Below, piece by piece: positions 47,186 through 59,694 of a stretch of 64,000 nucleotides of DNA. The position numbers and the translations under genes were made by a program. The stretch comes from Bryum argenteum (lineage: Eukaryota > Streptophyta > Bryopsida > Bryales > Bryaceae): assembly GCA_037043015.1 (NCBI GenBank), contig CM073328.1:11257495-11321494 (forward strand). Direction: 5' to 3'. Under the pieces are notes generated by a model. It was not told the origin of the DNA. It did no database searches and was given only the letters and a program-made list of their open reading frames with translations. The stretch's first letter is position 1. Every line of letters begins with the position of its first letter.

Positions 47186-47971
47186 TCACATTTTAGGGGT
47201 TAAAATGTTTCAAGAATACATGTTTGGATGGTTTTCAAGGCATGTCAAGTGTAGGAGTTAAAAATCTCAAAACTCTTGGACATTAAAAGTCTGAGCATAG
47301 AAAATTTATTTACAGCTACCTAAAATCCTTTTTCTTGAATCACGTAGAACTTGTGTCTAATAACAACAAATTATGCTTTTTTATGAGTAGGGATGTTGTG
47401 TGGCTAATATTATCTCCTCACCCATTTGCTTTACCAGGCAGTTCCATCATTTAATTGCCAAGTGGCATTTCCATGTCACTCCCTCATAGCCAATAGCATG
47501 GAAAAAACTAATCCAAAAGTCCGTATTTATACGTATTTTCTCTCAAGAAAATGGGTACATGATATACTCACTTTTATTATTTTAAGGTTCTCATTCCAAT
47601 CACGAACAAAACCATTAGCTATATTTTCCAAGAAAAGTTTTGACGTATATTATAAGATTTAGAAAAATAATGAGAAGACTTATGCAATATCTTTGTTTGT
47701 TTGTTTAGTGTTTTTAAAGGGTTAGTTTCTATAGAAATTGGAATTATAAGGTTATTATTTAAGGTAGGTAGTTGGTTTTGTGTGAGTGATGTGGGGGAGT
47801 GCCGGTCGGGATACACGAGTGTCGTTGGAAGTGGGTTTATTTTTTTGCAGAGGTACAAGCAACAATCGGATGGCAATTCCAACCGATGAATCTTGAGATA
47901 TTGAATTTCCAAGTATTTATGGCCCAAGAATATTGGAGATTAATCGTATGAGTGTGGCAACTCCGCAAAAG

Positions 47972-48202
47972 TATACTACACTAAATAGGTAGATTAGTGT
48001 TAGATACACTAATATACATAAATATGTTGTAAGATTTTACTGTCGGTCAATATTTTTACCCTCTGTATTGGCCAAGTTGGGGATCCTTTCATAGTACAGG
48101 AATCAATGCTCTTGGTAATTTTTTTTTCTCAGAAGTAAAAACTTAAAGTATTTTCAAATCTTCTAAAAATCTAACACTAATCTACCTATTTAGTGTAGTA
48201 TA
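47972..48202. mobile_element. MITE with perfect 34-bp terminal inverted repeats
   Basis: The 34-bp arm starting TATACTACACTAAATAGG at 47972-48005 is exactly complementary to 48169-48202. The 163-bp interior is non-coding. The outermost TA on each side could be a Tc1/mariner-type target duplication. Perfect arms suggest recent origin. Confidence 0.85.
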
Positions 48203-49280
48203 TATTGTAAGTGTGTAATGTAAGAATACTCAAGGTAGTTTATGAAATTCCATTCCACTTTCTTGGGAGTGGAAGTGGTAGTAACGAACATAACGAACAT
48301 TGTTAGAAAGGAGTGTAGTAATACGAGAACTATCAAAACCAACAATTAGTTAGAATACTAGATTTTGCTCAAAAGGCGCAATTTCTTTTGACATTGTGTT
48401 ACTACAAAACGTATGCCACATATAACTATTTCTCGACTAGGAGTAGTCTAGAAGTAACTCATTGGGGGCTCCGCCCATAGCTTTGTGAATATGAAAGTGA
48501 ACCAAATCAAAATTTCAATCATGTGGAGCATTCCACAAAAATATGAAGATATTCAAATCTCCATACAAATTTTTTTTCATTTCAGACATGTTATTATTTC
48601 AGACAATTTTTTTGATGGAATTCTTGCTAGTGAATGAACCAATCACAAAAGAGAATTTCACCATAAATTAGCCCCATCGATACATTGGCCCTTCATGTAA
48701 AGCGGCCCTAAATGCAAAGAGGATTGAAGGTCTCTTTCACTTATAATGCATGCCAAGCAAATATTAGAGTAGGGAATAGTTCCATTATAATACACACACC
48801 ATGAGGCCTCAAATAATAATTACAGTCATGGCAACTGCTGTAAAGAGCCCCATACATGATAAATGTTTCCTTCATGTAATAATATGGTAAGGTGTCCTAT
48901 AATGGCGCAATTTTCAGCACAGAAAATCTACAGGAATGTTGCCAGTGCAAGCAATTTTTGTGCATGGGGAAAATTAGTAAAAAACTAGAGCAAGTGGAAT
49001 CATCATTTTTAGACTCTTCTACAGTAAGTAATGAATTTTTAAAGATGGAAATATAGGTGTTCTTAAAATGGTGCCCTAAAGTGACTCCCTATAATTTTTG
49101 CAGTGTGTACATGGTACCGTTGTATGGAGAAGCTATTATGTACGTGACAATGAAGATTACTAGGGCTCCGTTTTCGGCACTGCGCCATTTTTGGGTGCTC
49201 TACCATATATTCCATGCTCAAGAGTGCACTCATTATTTGATTGGTGAGAGTGGACTAGTGGAGTGCCAAGTGTTCGGGCT
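48203..49280. other. Intergenic repeat-bearing spacer
   Basis: No gene seen. The segment 48936-49025 (GTGCAAGCAATTTTTGTGC, then TTTTTAGACTCTTCTA) matches 53290-53370, so a further dispersed repeat is present. Confidence 0.5.
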
Positions 49281-49282
49281 AT

Positions 49283-49592
49283 GAGCATCTCCACCCATAC
49301 TTGCTAAAGGTGACTCGCTAAAAATGTTCATTTATATTTGAAGAGCCCTTGAAATCACACTTCCCCACCCTAAAAGGTCCCTAAGGTACAACTGCATGTG
49401 AAATAGTCAATGCACTAATCGCAAGTAGAATGTCAGATCAAGTCAACTAGAGTTAGATTTGGAGGGCCATTTTCTTCATGGGCCAAAGTAGAGAGACAAG
49501 AGTCAGACATTTTTGAAGGGCCCTTAGCATTTCTCATTCACTTATTGCGTGTGTGAAACACTTGGTGAGTATGGGGATGCTTTAACGTAATT
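49283..49592. mobile_element. MITE with GAGCATCTCCACCC terminus, copy 3
   Basis: The ends GAGCATCTCCACCCATACTT and the complement of GAGTATGGGGATGCTTTAA enclose about 300 bp of non-coding DNA. They are related by termini to the 36635 and 37653 elements. Confidence 0.55.
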
Positions 49593-49599
49593 GCACAAC

Positions 49600-50280
49600 G
49601 TAACATAACAAGGGTAATACAAAGTATAACCTACCCGGGAGATGAACAAGACAAATCTCTACGGGGTATACATAATATCAAACCTTGAGATTTGATTAAC
49701 TGTGAGCTTGGTGGCATGATTTTATGGAATGTGATCGGTGTTGTAGAAGCTAACTTGTACCTCGTGGTCTTTGTATTGGTCTTTGATCCGATAGCCAAGA
49801 GTGATATGACAAAGAATACGATATGTCATTGTTGATTGTCTACGGGCGAATAGTTATTTTCTTGTACGCTCCTTCAACTGCACGATGCTTTCGTCTCTTC
49901 AAAAAGAAACCAGAAAGATATTTAGTGATCTTGATTTGCTTCCATCAGAAGAAAATGATCTCCGAAACTATTTTAGGGTAGAGCATTTATTGGCTATGTT
50001 TGACTTTACAACATTGGTGGTGCGATTGCGAACCTCATTCAGAGTAAACACTATGCTTATTTCTACTTGCACATAACTAGACCTATAACATCTTGCACCA
50101 CCAAAATCAAATAGGGAGCAATACATGTGACCTTGCTTTGTTCTACTCATTTAAAATTTCTAATAAAGCTCTAGAAAATTGTTGATAAGATAGGCTACCT
50201 TGACACGCGTGCAAAAACCTAAAAGAGAATAGATGTATCCAAAAGCAACAAGCAACCATGGACCTTCAAGCTCATAATCA
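49600..50280. other. Intergenic spacer with one small ORF
   Basis: A 63-codon plus-strand open stretch at 49885-50076 shows no recognised domain. Nothing else identified. Confidence 0.4.
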
Positions 50281-50291
50281 AAATTGTAAGG

Positions 50292-50357
50292 CATAAGAAA
50301 AGGAAAAAGAGAAGGAAAAAGAAAAAGAGAAAAAGAAAAGGTTAAAGAAAAAGAAAC
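50292..50357. repeat. GAAAAA purine microsatellite
   Basis: A strand of only A and G, with one GTT break, about 60 bp long and upstream of the TPK gene. Confidence 0.9.
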
Positions 50358-50630
50358 GAACGCCGTATACGATACGATGGTAGAATACCGACCTTACAGT
50401 TCCGATGGATCCCACCACTCCGTCGCCGCGCTACCCACACCACCAAATCGCCGACTCGCATCAATCCGAGCTTCGACGCAGGTTCGATTCTCTTCAACTG
50501 CAATCAACCACCATCAGCTACCCCAATTCCTCCCCTGGCGCCCACATTCCCATCTCGCACACTCCATCTCCGCATTTGGTCTCGGTTGCAGTTTCGAACT
50601 GTTGCGCAATTTGATTGCAGCTTCGATTCC

Positions 50631-50836
50631 GCAATTGGTTTCCGGACACTTTTGAGCAGGTTGACTGCAGCTCAGGAGGTGGGTGTTGAATGGAAGGGTG
50701 ACCGCAATTGGTTTCCGGACACTTTTGAGCAGGTTGACTGCAGCTCAGGAGGTGGGTGTTGAATGGAAGGGTGACCGCAATTGGTTTCCGGACACTTTTG
50801 AGCAGGTTGATTGCAGCTCAGGAGGTGGGTGTTGAA
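50631..50836. repeat. 73-bp tandem repeat in the TPK leader
   Basis: The unit starting GCAATTGGTTTCCGGACACT begins at 50631, 50704 and 50777. The first two are identical; the third has one C-to-T change and is cut after 60 bp. It ends 35 bp before the start codon of the channel gene. Confidence 0.95.
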
Positions 50837-50869
50837 ATGTTGAGGAGGGTGAGTATATGAGAGTGAGCT

Positions 50870-52956
50870 ATGGACGGGACGGGGCGGAAGGTGCGAGTGG
50901 CTTTCTCTGAGAGCAATCTCTTCAGCTCCTCGCTTCCTAAGGATATCAACAAATACTCCTGGTCCAGTAGCATGCCGAAACGGGAACGCCGAAACTCGAT
51001 GGAGTCGAGCAATGGTGAAGCGGAGCCGAGGAATTCATGGCGGAGCACCTTGGAGACAAACTTCGGCCGTCCTCTCAAAAACTCCTTCACTCTCGGCTTC
51101 CTCTTCGGCGACGATGACGATGACGACGATGAGCTTCGGCAGTCGTTTCTGAGCGACGACGAAAAAGAACCTCCACCAGGTCCGTCTCTCTCTCTCTCTC
51201 TCCGTTTTGTGCAACGTCAATTCCGTCCCCAGATACAGTGATGTTGGTTATCTGGAGTAGAAAGTGATCAAGGACAGAGAAACAATTCCACATTATACAG
51301 TAACTGAATGGTTGAGGTTTGTTACAAGTAAATGTAAAATGGCACAATTGCAATGATGAGTTCCAGAACAGAAAGTGATGAGAGTGGACTCTAGAGTAGA
51401 AAGTGATTGAGAGAAGAGAAACTACTTCAGATTATGTTGAGGTAGTGCAGCTATATGATTCAGCTACGACACAAGAAATGGCGCATGAAATAAAGCCTAT
51501 TTAGCGTTGTATGTTCAGGGAATCGAAAGTCGCTAGATGGAATCGACGAGGCGTGCGCGGTCGAATTCGGAATCGACGAGGCAAATGCGGTCGAATTTGG
51601 AAAAGCTAGGGTCCTCCCCGCGCCGCGATATGGGATGCACCGAGCAAACACGGCACCAGCTATGGCGAGCTTAAGCAAGGAGCGAATGGCCGCTTTGTCA
51701 CAACGTCCCACATTCACCAAAGGCACGTCAATAGTATTCCAAGCAGGACTCGCCTTTCTAGTTTACCTCCTCGTCGGAGTGGCGATCTACTTCTGGAAGA
51801 GTCCAGAATTTTCTGGAGCCGAAAAATCCTCACTCGTGGACGCGCTCTACTTCTGCGTGGTAACAATGTGCACCATCGGCTATGGCGACATAGTCCCCAC
51901 GACACCATTCGCGAAACTGTTCGCCTGCGTCTTCGTCCTTGTCGGATTCGGCTTCATCGACGCCCTCCTCTCCGGAATGGTGACCTACGTGCTCGACAAA
52001 CAGGAACACCTCCTCCTCTCCGCAGTCGAAGGCTCCCATTTCCAAACTGCGAAAAAGTACATCTTGAATGCGAAGCACGGGAACCGCATGCGGATTCGAA
52101 TGAAAGTGGCGATGGCGCTCGGCGTTCCAGTCATTTGCATCGTCACCGGCACGGTCATGATGATGAAGTTCGAGGCGCTCAGCTTGCTCGATGCTTTCTA
52201 CTGTACAATCATGTCGATTACCACTGTGGGCTATGGTGATCATACGTTCAAAACACATTCCGGACGATTGTTCGCCGCGGTTTGGTTGCTGGTGAGTACG
52301 CTTGCGGTTGCGAGATGCTTCCTTTACCTCGCGGAAGCGAGAGTTGAGAAACGGCATCGCTTGATTGCGAAGTGGGTGTTGCATCGGGAGCTTACTGTTG
52401 GGGATCTCGTGCAAGCTGACCTTGATCATGATGGTTGCATCAGGTGCGTTTTTTGGGTTCGTCAAGTTGGGATTGGAAAGAGGATTGCAATGTGCTAAAG
52501 AATGTGTAATTTGGATATAGTATGCAAAAGTTATGCATGTTGAAAGATTCATGAGAAAGGATTTCTTCTGTTTGTTGAGGTAATTAGCAGTTCTGCCGTG
52601 ATAAGGATGCTAGCCACCACAGTTTGTTGACTCTAGTTGAAATCAAAGAACTTGGTAAATCAATTTCTGGTCAATTTTGTGTAGATTGTGAAACATCTAG
52701 TGTAGTTCCAAGTGTCGAAGTGTGACACACTTCATTTGAGATTTAAAATTTATTGTATTAATAGGACTTTTACTAACTTCATTTCATTTTTTGTGTATTG
52801 TTTTTCTACAGCAAAGCGGAGTATGTGGTGTACAAGCTGAAAGAGATGGGACATATTGAGTCACATGAAATTGCTGATGTGTGCCGTCAGTTTGATCACT
52901 TGGATGTGAACAACTCAGGAAAAATTACTCTAGCTCGTCTCCAAGAGGGAAATTAA
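50870..52956 (+). CDS. TPK-type two-pore potassium channel with EF-hands, 459 aa
   Basis: Three exons, 50870-51179, 51519-52443 and 52812-52956, join in phase and give 459 residues. The N-terminal ~150 residues are Ser/Arg- and Asp-rich (RRNSME, and an Asp7 run at ~82-90) and may carry regulatory phosphosites. Two pore units follow: a hydrophobic helix at ~155-180 and filter TIGYGD (~222-227), then helices at ~285-305 and filter TVGYGD (~339-344). The C-terminus has two EF-hand-like loops, DLDHDGCISKAE (split by intron 2) and DHLDVNNSGKIT. This is the layout of plant TPK channels, K+-selective and mostly vacuolar, activated by Ca2+. A tandem duplication GIDEA(C/N)AVEF lies at the start of exon 2. 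No defects seen; which TPK subtype is unclear. Confidence 0.92.
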
Positions 52957-54880
52957 TTTAAAAAGATTTTTTATTTGGACACACTATTTGTGTCTATTTG
53001 TAAATTAGGTGGCCATTAATTCTTCATTCTATTATGTATCATTTTTATGTTGCATTTGCGGATATTAATGAAAAAAAATTGATTCATTTCTTAGTATTTA
53101 TCTTGAAAGTACTGTCATGAAGTAATGAAAAAAATTGATTCATTTCGTAGTATTTATCTTGAAAGTATTGTCATTCGTAGTATTTATCTTGAAAGAATTG
53201 GCATGAAGTTTTTTTTAGGTAGTATGATCCAAGGGAGAGTGTTCAACAATGGCTCAAATTTTAGATTTCCTAATATGTAGTGATGTAACCAATGTAAGCA
53301 ATTTTTGTGCATGGGGAAAGTATGGATGGATAGTCAAAGTGGATTCATGAATTTCAGACTCTTCTATGATTTGCTATGAAGTTTTGAAGGTGGTCCACTG
53401 TTTGGGAAGAACCGACGGCTAGTTTATTATCAACGGATTTAGCACACTGGCCGGTCCATTCATGGAACCATTGGCTAAAAACCCATGAAAATTACAAATA
53501 AATTTCTATTCTCAGTATAAAATAAGGCAATTGCCGGAAGAGATATGTGAAAAACCGATTGGGTGGGGGAAATGCCGGTTATTAGCCAATAAAAGTCGAA
53601 AAACTTCCCCAACAGTAAGAAATTTATGTAAAATAAAATTTTATTTATGTGAAAAAGAAGTTCTTGAAAAAATATTGAGATCTCACATAATTGGCTTGCA
53701 ATGATAGAGCATGCTAAATGTTTGAAAACCCAAAAACAAAAGCTCACTTCACTAAAATGCATGCCATTTATTCATACTTTGTTGTATGAGTGTGCAATTT
53801 TTATTTCACGAACAAGTGACCCAACGCAAGTGATTCTGTCCAAAATGGAGTTTGGGTGAAGAAGATATGGTTGTTCAAAGTTAGGGCCCTTCATCTGAAA
53901 TGTTGTTTTTGACACTAGAGACATTTAGGGGTTAAAAGATATTTGTACTATTGACAACATCATGCAGAACCTAATACAAACTTTGAGATCCAAAATTGAG
54001 TTCTAGTAATAAAAAGAAGATGTTGATCTGAATTACACATTTGATTGCATCCCTCATATTTTTTACACTACTAATGAATTACTAATGTGTTTGTAATTCA
54101 AAAATGTTTGAAAACCAATATAAAAAATTTAGTGCTAAAGTGGTAAAAAAAGTAAAAATAGCGTCGCCTAGCAAGGGCCAAGTTGATGTTTGAGGATGTT
54201 TGAAGAAGTGTCCAAGAGTGCCTAGTACCCTTTGATGAACAATTTTTTATTTTATTTTTGGCTTTAGTAAGTCAACTTGCGATAGCAATATTTCATTTAC
54301 ATCACACATTCGGAGTTGATATCATAATCTATAGTATATGGTAGTATAAGCACAAAACCTTTGTCACACTTGTTTTTAGCAAATGAAAAATGGTTGTAGG
54401 ATGAAGAAACAATGATCAAACTATACAACATTAAATAAAATGAATATGTGGCCAATTAACGGTGTACGAAGTCGTCTTTGTAGCCTCTACTTCAAACCTT
54501 ATCTTATCTATTAATCCCTTTTTGGGATCACTTTAAACATCAAAACTTATCTTATATTAATGTTATCCATAAGAGAGTATTGGTTACCCCAATCATTACT
54601 CATTATGGTGTTGTTGGTGAGGAGTCAAGTAAGAATGAAAATTAATGATTGGGTTATCCATTACTTCCTTTGTCCTATTGAGTTTGTCTCGTAGGTCCTC
54701 TTAAATCTATCTCTTTGATGAAGAACTTAATGAACCCACCCAATCGGAGAGAGGAAGAATTAACCTTCAATTCCAAGTTCAAAGTCATGAAAAGTACACA
54801 TACATATGAATTAAATAAGACCACTTTACCCCTAAAGTTTCAAGGTGTTATTTGCATGTTTTACCCTCGATACTGCCTTC
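52957..54880. other. Intergenic spacer, AT-rich
   Basis: No gene seen. It contains the tandem repeat at 53067-53210 and a piece (53290-53370) shared with 48936-49025. Confidence 0.5.
53067..53210. repeat. ~55-bp tandem repeat downstream of TPK
   Basis: AATGAAAAAAATTGATTCAT...GAAAGTACTGTCATGAAGT occurs at 53067 and 53123. A third, shortened copy (TCGTAGTATTTATCTTGAAA) begins at about 53174. Confidence 0.85.
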
Positions 54881-54884
54881 TTTC

Positions 54885-55725
54885 AAGGCAAGGTGAGATT
54901 TTTCATTTTATGGCAATTTTTGAAATATGTAAAACTAAAATCTTCTACTAAACTTGTATAAGATCATGGACACCAAATCTTAACCTAAAATTCCTCTCCA
55001 TTTGATAGATCATAGCATTCAAAGTTGGATTTTTTTTTTTTTTTTTTTTTTTTTTGAAAATCATTTATTTTGTTTTTTTCCCCTTCTTGTGCAAAGGAAA
55101 ATCTACGTTTTGAGGGCCAAAAAACTATTTTTAGAGGTAAGTGTGAATTGAGGCTCTTCACATTCTTCTCCCTATATGAGCTAGACCATGTCTATGCAAT
55201 TTTTACCCTCATGCAACTTGGAAAACCCAAAGAAATGCATGATTTTTCACATGGAGTTATGCTGAAATTCAAATACAAAGGCCCAATTTCAAAATCTAAA
55301 AAGACACGTAAAAAACTATTCGATTGCAAATCCAAACAAGAAAACCATGCCTTATCACCTATTCTACATTTACAAAAAAACAAAAACTTGTAAAAGCTCA
55401 ATTTTTGGTAAATTTTCAAAGTTTCTACGTTCTAATCAATTTTGGGCAGATCTTGAGAATAAGTGAGTAATTATACACCACAATTTGAATGGGGAAGTTG
55501 TGGGCAGATTTTGAATAGTGTTTTCAATCTTTGAACGTGACTATCTCCTAAAGTATGAGGAATATTGAAACATGAAATAACTCTTCAAAAAGGTATGAAA
55601 AAACTCCACAACATTCGTAAAATTTCAATTTCATCCGATATAAAAATAGTAAATCAAAGGTTGCCCAAACCCCAAACGACCACAATCTAACCTAATCCAC
55701 TTTAGGGGTTATAATTATACCTTTC
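54885..55725. repeat. Dispersed repeat family A, copy 2
   Basis: Matches 33965-34770 in the same direction along most of its length, with an inserted T homopolymer at 55029-55055 that is absent from copy 1. No coding capacity. Confidence 0.7.
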
Positions 55726-56204
55726 CACAAAATTATGACAAGTCTTAAGATATCCACCAATATTGCCTGGTAATGAGACACCTCACCTATACCCGTGGTC
55801 CACTCACATAATGACATGGACAACCGCCCTCGAATCCCATTGGCCAAGACACGTCAAACAATCCACGTCATCAACCCGGTATGTTCCCAAGAACAGTCGG
55901 CACCCTCAAAAGGTATGTCCTTCCTCGAACCAACATCGAAGCTTCATATCTGCGGTACAGGGAACTATGGGAACATCGTCTCGAACAAGTTCCCAAACCC
56001 CTTCTCTGGAAAGTTCGACTACCATATAAACATCTGCTCTCCCGCTCTGGCGCGCACGAGAGAACGTGTTGCGGATCGGTAGCAACAATTTCTGAAAGTG
56101 ATCCCAGAGTGCATACAAATTGTATCGCACGCCGTTGTTGTGGTCATTTTGAGCCCTTTCGGAGGTCATTTGGTTGAGTTTTGAGTTCAATTGAAGGTTT
56201 AGCG

Positions 56205-58208
56205 ATGGAGTACGCAGCGTCTTTCCTCGACGGGCGTGGCAAGGATTGGAACTACAACTCGCTCAAGAATTTTCACGCTATCTCTAAGCCTGTTCAGCAC
56301 CATCTTCAGCGGGTAAGGGTTTTTTGCTTTGTCGGTTGCGAAATTTAGTTTTGGTGTTAAGAATCCTCGTATATCGATAGGTTATGCACTATGTCGGTTT
56401 GGTCTTTATAGGGTTTGCGCCTCGTAGCGGTGCTTGTTTTATTACTTGATAAATTATCCTCAGTGGGAGATTTAGATTGCATCTGGAAATTTTGGAGCAG
56501 GTTGAAAATTCTCTGGGTGAAAACAACGTTGTGGGTTGATTTTGTGGTTTTCTTTTTCTTCTTTTAGTACCTTCTGTGCGTAAAATAACTGAAGTTACAA
56601 GGCAGTATGTGTTTCGATAAGATGGTACTCGAAGATTTCTCGTGGTGTTCGTGTCTGGATTGGTCTTTGGATGATTCTTATCATTGATGTGCGTTTAAGG
56701 TACTGCGTCGAGGTAGGGTTTCATCAGTGCAGGGTTTTGTTTTTGATTGATATCTGGCATGTAAGTTTTATTGTATACTAATAGTGCGTTTTCGTTCAAT
56801 TTTTGTGCAGGTATACACGACTTTGGCTGCGACGGTACTCCTGTCGGCAGTAGGCGTGTACATTCATACGTTGTTGAATATCGGAGGTATCATCACCTCG
56901 CTCTTGTTCATTGCCGCCAGCGCATGGCTTGCAGCTACTCCCCATACCCCACAGGATGAGGTACGCAGTTTTCAAATTGCTGATTATGAATTGAAGGGTT
57001 TAGGAATGATTATGTTGTTTACGACTTCAATGTGATTGCCTGATTGTTGGATTAGCATTTGAATGAACATGATATCATAGATAGTCGTGGAATTTCAGTT
57101 CTAGGTCGCGTTGACATTAAATCGAACTGAGTGATTTGTTGAGAATGAAGTACTTTTAGTGCACTCGGTTTTTATGTTAAAACGCGAGGTATTATAATTG
57201 TTTGGAAGAATATTTTCGGCAGCCTGCCAGTTTAGCATTCAGGTCCAGATCCTTTGTCTTATGTTTTGGCTTGATATATTGAAATGTTGCGATCCTCGTG
57301 CAGACGAAGAGATTATCGTTGCTGGGTGCCGCTGCCCTCTTAGAGGGAGCTTCGTTGGGGACACTTGTGGCGCAAGTCCTTGAATTTGATCCTAGGTATG
57401 GAGCATGCGGCCCGTGCAGATTTGATACCATGTAAATGTTTTGCGAATTTCTATCGTGGAGGAGAACGGTTCTATTCTTAATCTCTCTCGCAGATTTGTT
57501 GAAAACTATGAGGATTCATTTTTGAAATTGGCTGTTGCAGTATTGTGATGGTTGCCTTCCTCGGATCTACGGCAATCTTTGCTTGCTTCTCAGGAGCCGC
57601 TTTGCTAGCAAAGCGTAGGGAATATCTGTTCCTAGGAGGCATTTTGTCATCTGTCATCAGTACGATGGCCATGATGCAGTTCGGTTCACTATTTTTTGGC
57701 CGTGGAGCGTTCATGTTCAACGTTGAGGTACCCTATTTTTACCCACCTTGTATAATGTAATTCGATTTCAACTCACCTCTTGTATGATGTAATCCGATTT
57801 CTTATGGTAATGAATGTGCTCCGTCATGCATTGCATGTTTTTGACGTTCTCGTTCATGTTGCAGCTGTACCTGGGGCTAGCTGTCTTCGTGGGCTACGTG
57901 TTGTTCGACACGCAAATGATCATTGAGAGGGCATCTCTTGGTGACTTCGATTACATCAAACACACCATGGACCTCTTCTTGGACTTCGCTGCCATCTTCG
58001 TGCGCATCCTCATCATTCTGGTAAGTCTTCATTCCAACCGTAACTTTGATTTGATCCTTCTTTGACAGATGCTCAGACTAGGAATGTGATTCTCTTAGAT
58101 GGTAAGTTCAATGCAGATTGTTCATGTTTTTTACTTTTTTGAGTGCAGACGAAGAATGCCGGTGAACGGGAGCGGAAGGAACGTGAGCGACGCAAGCGCC
58201 GGGATTAG
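56205..58208 (+). CDS. BI-1: BAX inhibitor-1 homologue, 250 aa
   Basis: Six exons, 56205-56312, 56811-56960, 57304-57395, 57541-57727, 57865-58020 and 58149-58208, keep frame and encode 250 residues, the usual length. Transmembrane BAX inhibitor motif proteins sit in the endoplasmic reticulum membrane, and plant BI-1 restrains cell death and ER stress. The soluble N-terminus (KDWNYNSLKNFHAISKPVQ) is followed by six or seven hydrophobic helices. Among them are the family's LFLGGILSSVISTMAMM and VFVGYVLFDTQMIIE, and then HTMDLFLDFAAIFVRILIIL. The short charged tail (KNAGERERKERERRKRRD) is the conserved C-terminal cytosolic tail needed for function in the family. Introns are all GT-AG. A polyadenylation signal AATAAA lies at about 58348. 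No defects. Confidence 0.95.
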
Positions 58209-58664
58209 AGTAGTCAAGCGGAGGTGACAAGCAGGCTTTGTTTTCATGTTTTGAAGGCTTTATCCACAACTTGATAATGGTCGGTTGATGGATGTACTGG
58301 CAGTTTTTTGGATCCCAGCGCTATCTTGTACAGTTGTTTATTTTTAATAAAGTATTGGTTGAATTTGCGGACAGATCTGTAAAGTAGAGCTATTGGAAGC
58401 GGGCACCGCTTCGTAACGGATAGGGTGCTTTCCTACCGACTTTCTGAATAGAGTTAATCAAGTTGGAATGTACCTGGTTTTGATATGAAGTAAAGTGAGT
58501 TGTTTTACATTATGCTGCACAACCTGTGAAATTCTGAACGCCATTTCTAACGGATTGCTTAAGCCCTAGACGACCATGATGTTTTGAAAGATTTATACCA
58601 ACTTGTAAACTTTGGGTTTGATCATAAATTTCAGTTTTGTGATACTTCCAGCTGTAAGAAGAAG

Positions 58665-58790
58665 AGTACTACTTCCGAAGATAGTGGTAGAGTACTACTA
58701 TCAAAGACAGTGGTTGAATTTTCAACCGTCAGATCTTTGTCATTTGAGGACTACTATCAAAGATAGTGGTTGAATCTTCAACCGTTGTGA
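58665..58790. repeat. 36-bp direct repeats with internal dyad
   Basis: ACTACTATCAAAGA(C/T)AGTGG plus TTGAAT(T/C)TTCAACCGT occurs at 58694 and 58750, and a diverged half-copy at 58665. TTGAA.TTCAA forms a small dyad in each. Confidence 0.85.
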
Positions 58791-58879
58791 GTTGTAATGA
58801 TGCAAACTTATTTTCAGCATACAAAATTTACTATGTAAAGGAGAAATGGAAGGTGATAACCACAAACATCTTGTCCATA

Positions 58880-59045
58880 CTCCCTTTGTCTTTACAAATC
58901 CAAAAATGATCTTGATTACTCATTGCTTAAGGGATATGGTTTGGATGGTCTGGATTACAGATTAACATGAAATCTTAAATTTTATGAAATCTTAAATTTT
59001 TTGTGAGACATGCGTTTAAACCAAATCATGATATTTCTTAGAGAA
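58880..59045. repeat. Stowaway-like dispersed repeat, copy 1
   Basis: Begins ATACTCCCTTTGTCTTTACA, the kind of start seen in Stowaway MITEs. It shares GATTACTCATT, TTGAAT/TTGGATGGTC and TGTGAGACA..GTTT(A/G)AACCAAATCATG with 62462-62640. The ends are not precise. Confidence 0.5.
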
Positions 59046-59446
59046 AGTATTTTTTCCTATGTAAATATCAAAATTGAACATGCTTGTGCAAAATTTTAAA
59101 CACTTATTTGGCTTTTTCACATTCATGCAATTTATTATTAAAAAATTCAGCATTCAATAAAACACCTATGTGGTATAGAGAAAAAGTGAATGGTCAGTAG
59201 GTTCCTTCATGAGTTTGTGAATTAATAAAAAATAAAGAAAATATAAATATTCAAATAATTCCTAAATCTCAAATTTTAACAGTTTTTGAAAGAAAAATGT
59301 AACATCACGGAAAATTTAAGAACTAGTTCTTGTAATTTTTTTAAGGGTGCCCTTGTATCATCACTTATAGTTTCAACTTGGGTCACTTAGAAATCTGAGT
59401 ACAAAATCACTCAAAAAATTACTTTTGTTGAAAATGTATCTTTATT

Positions 59447-59481
59447 ATAATAATAATAATTATTATTATTATTTTTATTTT
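59447..59481. repeat. TAA/ATT microsatellite
   Basis: (TAA)n followed directly by (TTA)n, forming a perfect AT palindrome. Confidence 0.9.
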
Positions 59482-59694
59482 TTCCGCCCGCCCAAAGGGT
59501 GGAAACTAAGACTAAGTCAATCACAACTCTTGAAAGGTCAAAGAATCACAATCTTTGAAGAGTCAACCAATTACGCCTAAAAATAAAAGGGTATATTATT
59601 TTTGCCTAATCACACAAGACTAAAATTTAAGATTTCAAACTTTCAAGTGATATATTCTAAACCCCTAAGCATCCCAACCTAAAGTTGAAGAGGT

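Larger units (their letters stand above)
58209..59690. other. Intergenic spacer with small repeats
   Basis: No gene seen. Contains the direct repeats at 58665-58790, a stretch resembling 62455-62650, and a (TAA)n/(ATT)n microsatellite at 59447-59480. Confidence 0.5.

Noticed and set aside
51830..52552. 240-codon ORF antisense to the TPK gene
   Set aside because: A shadow of a GC-rich conserved exon; the sense strand encodes clear pore motifs.
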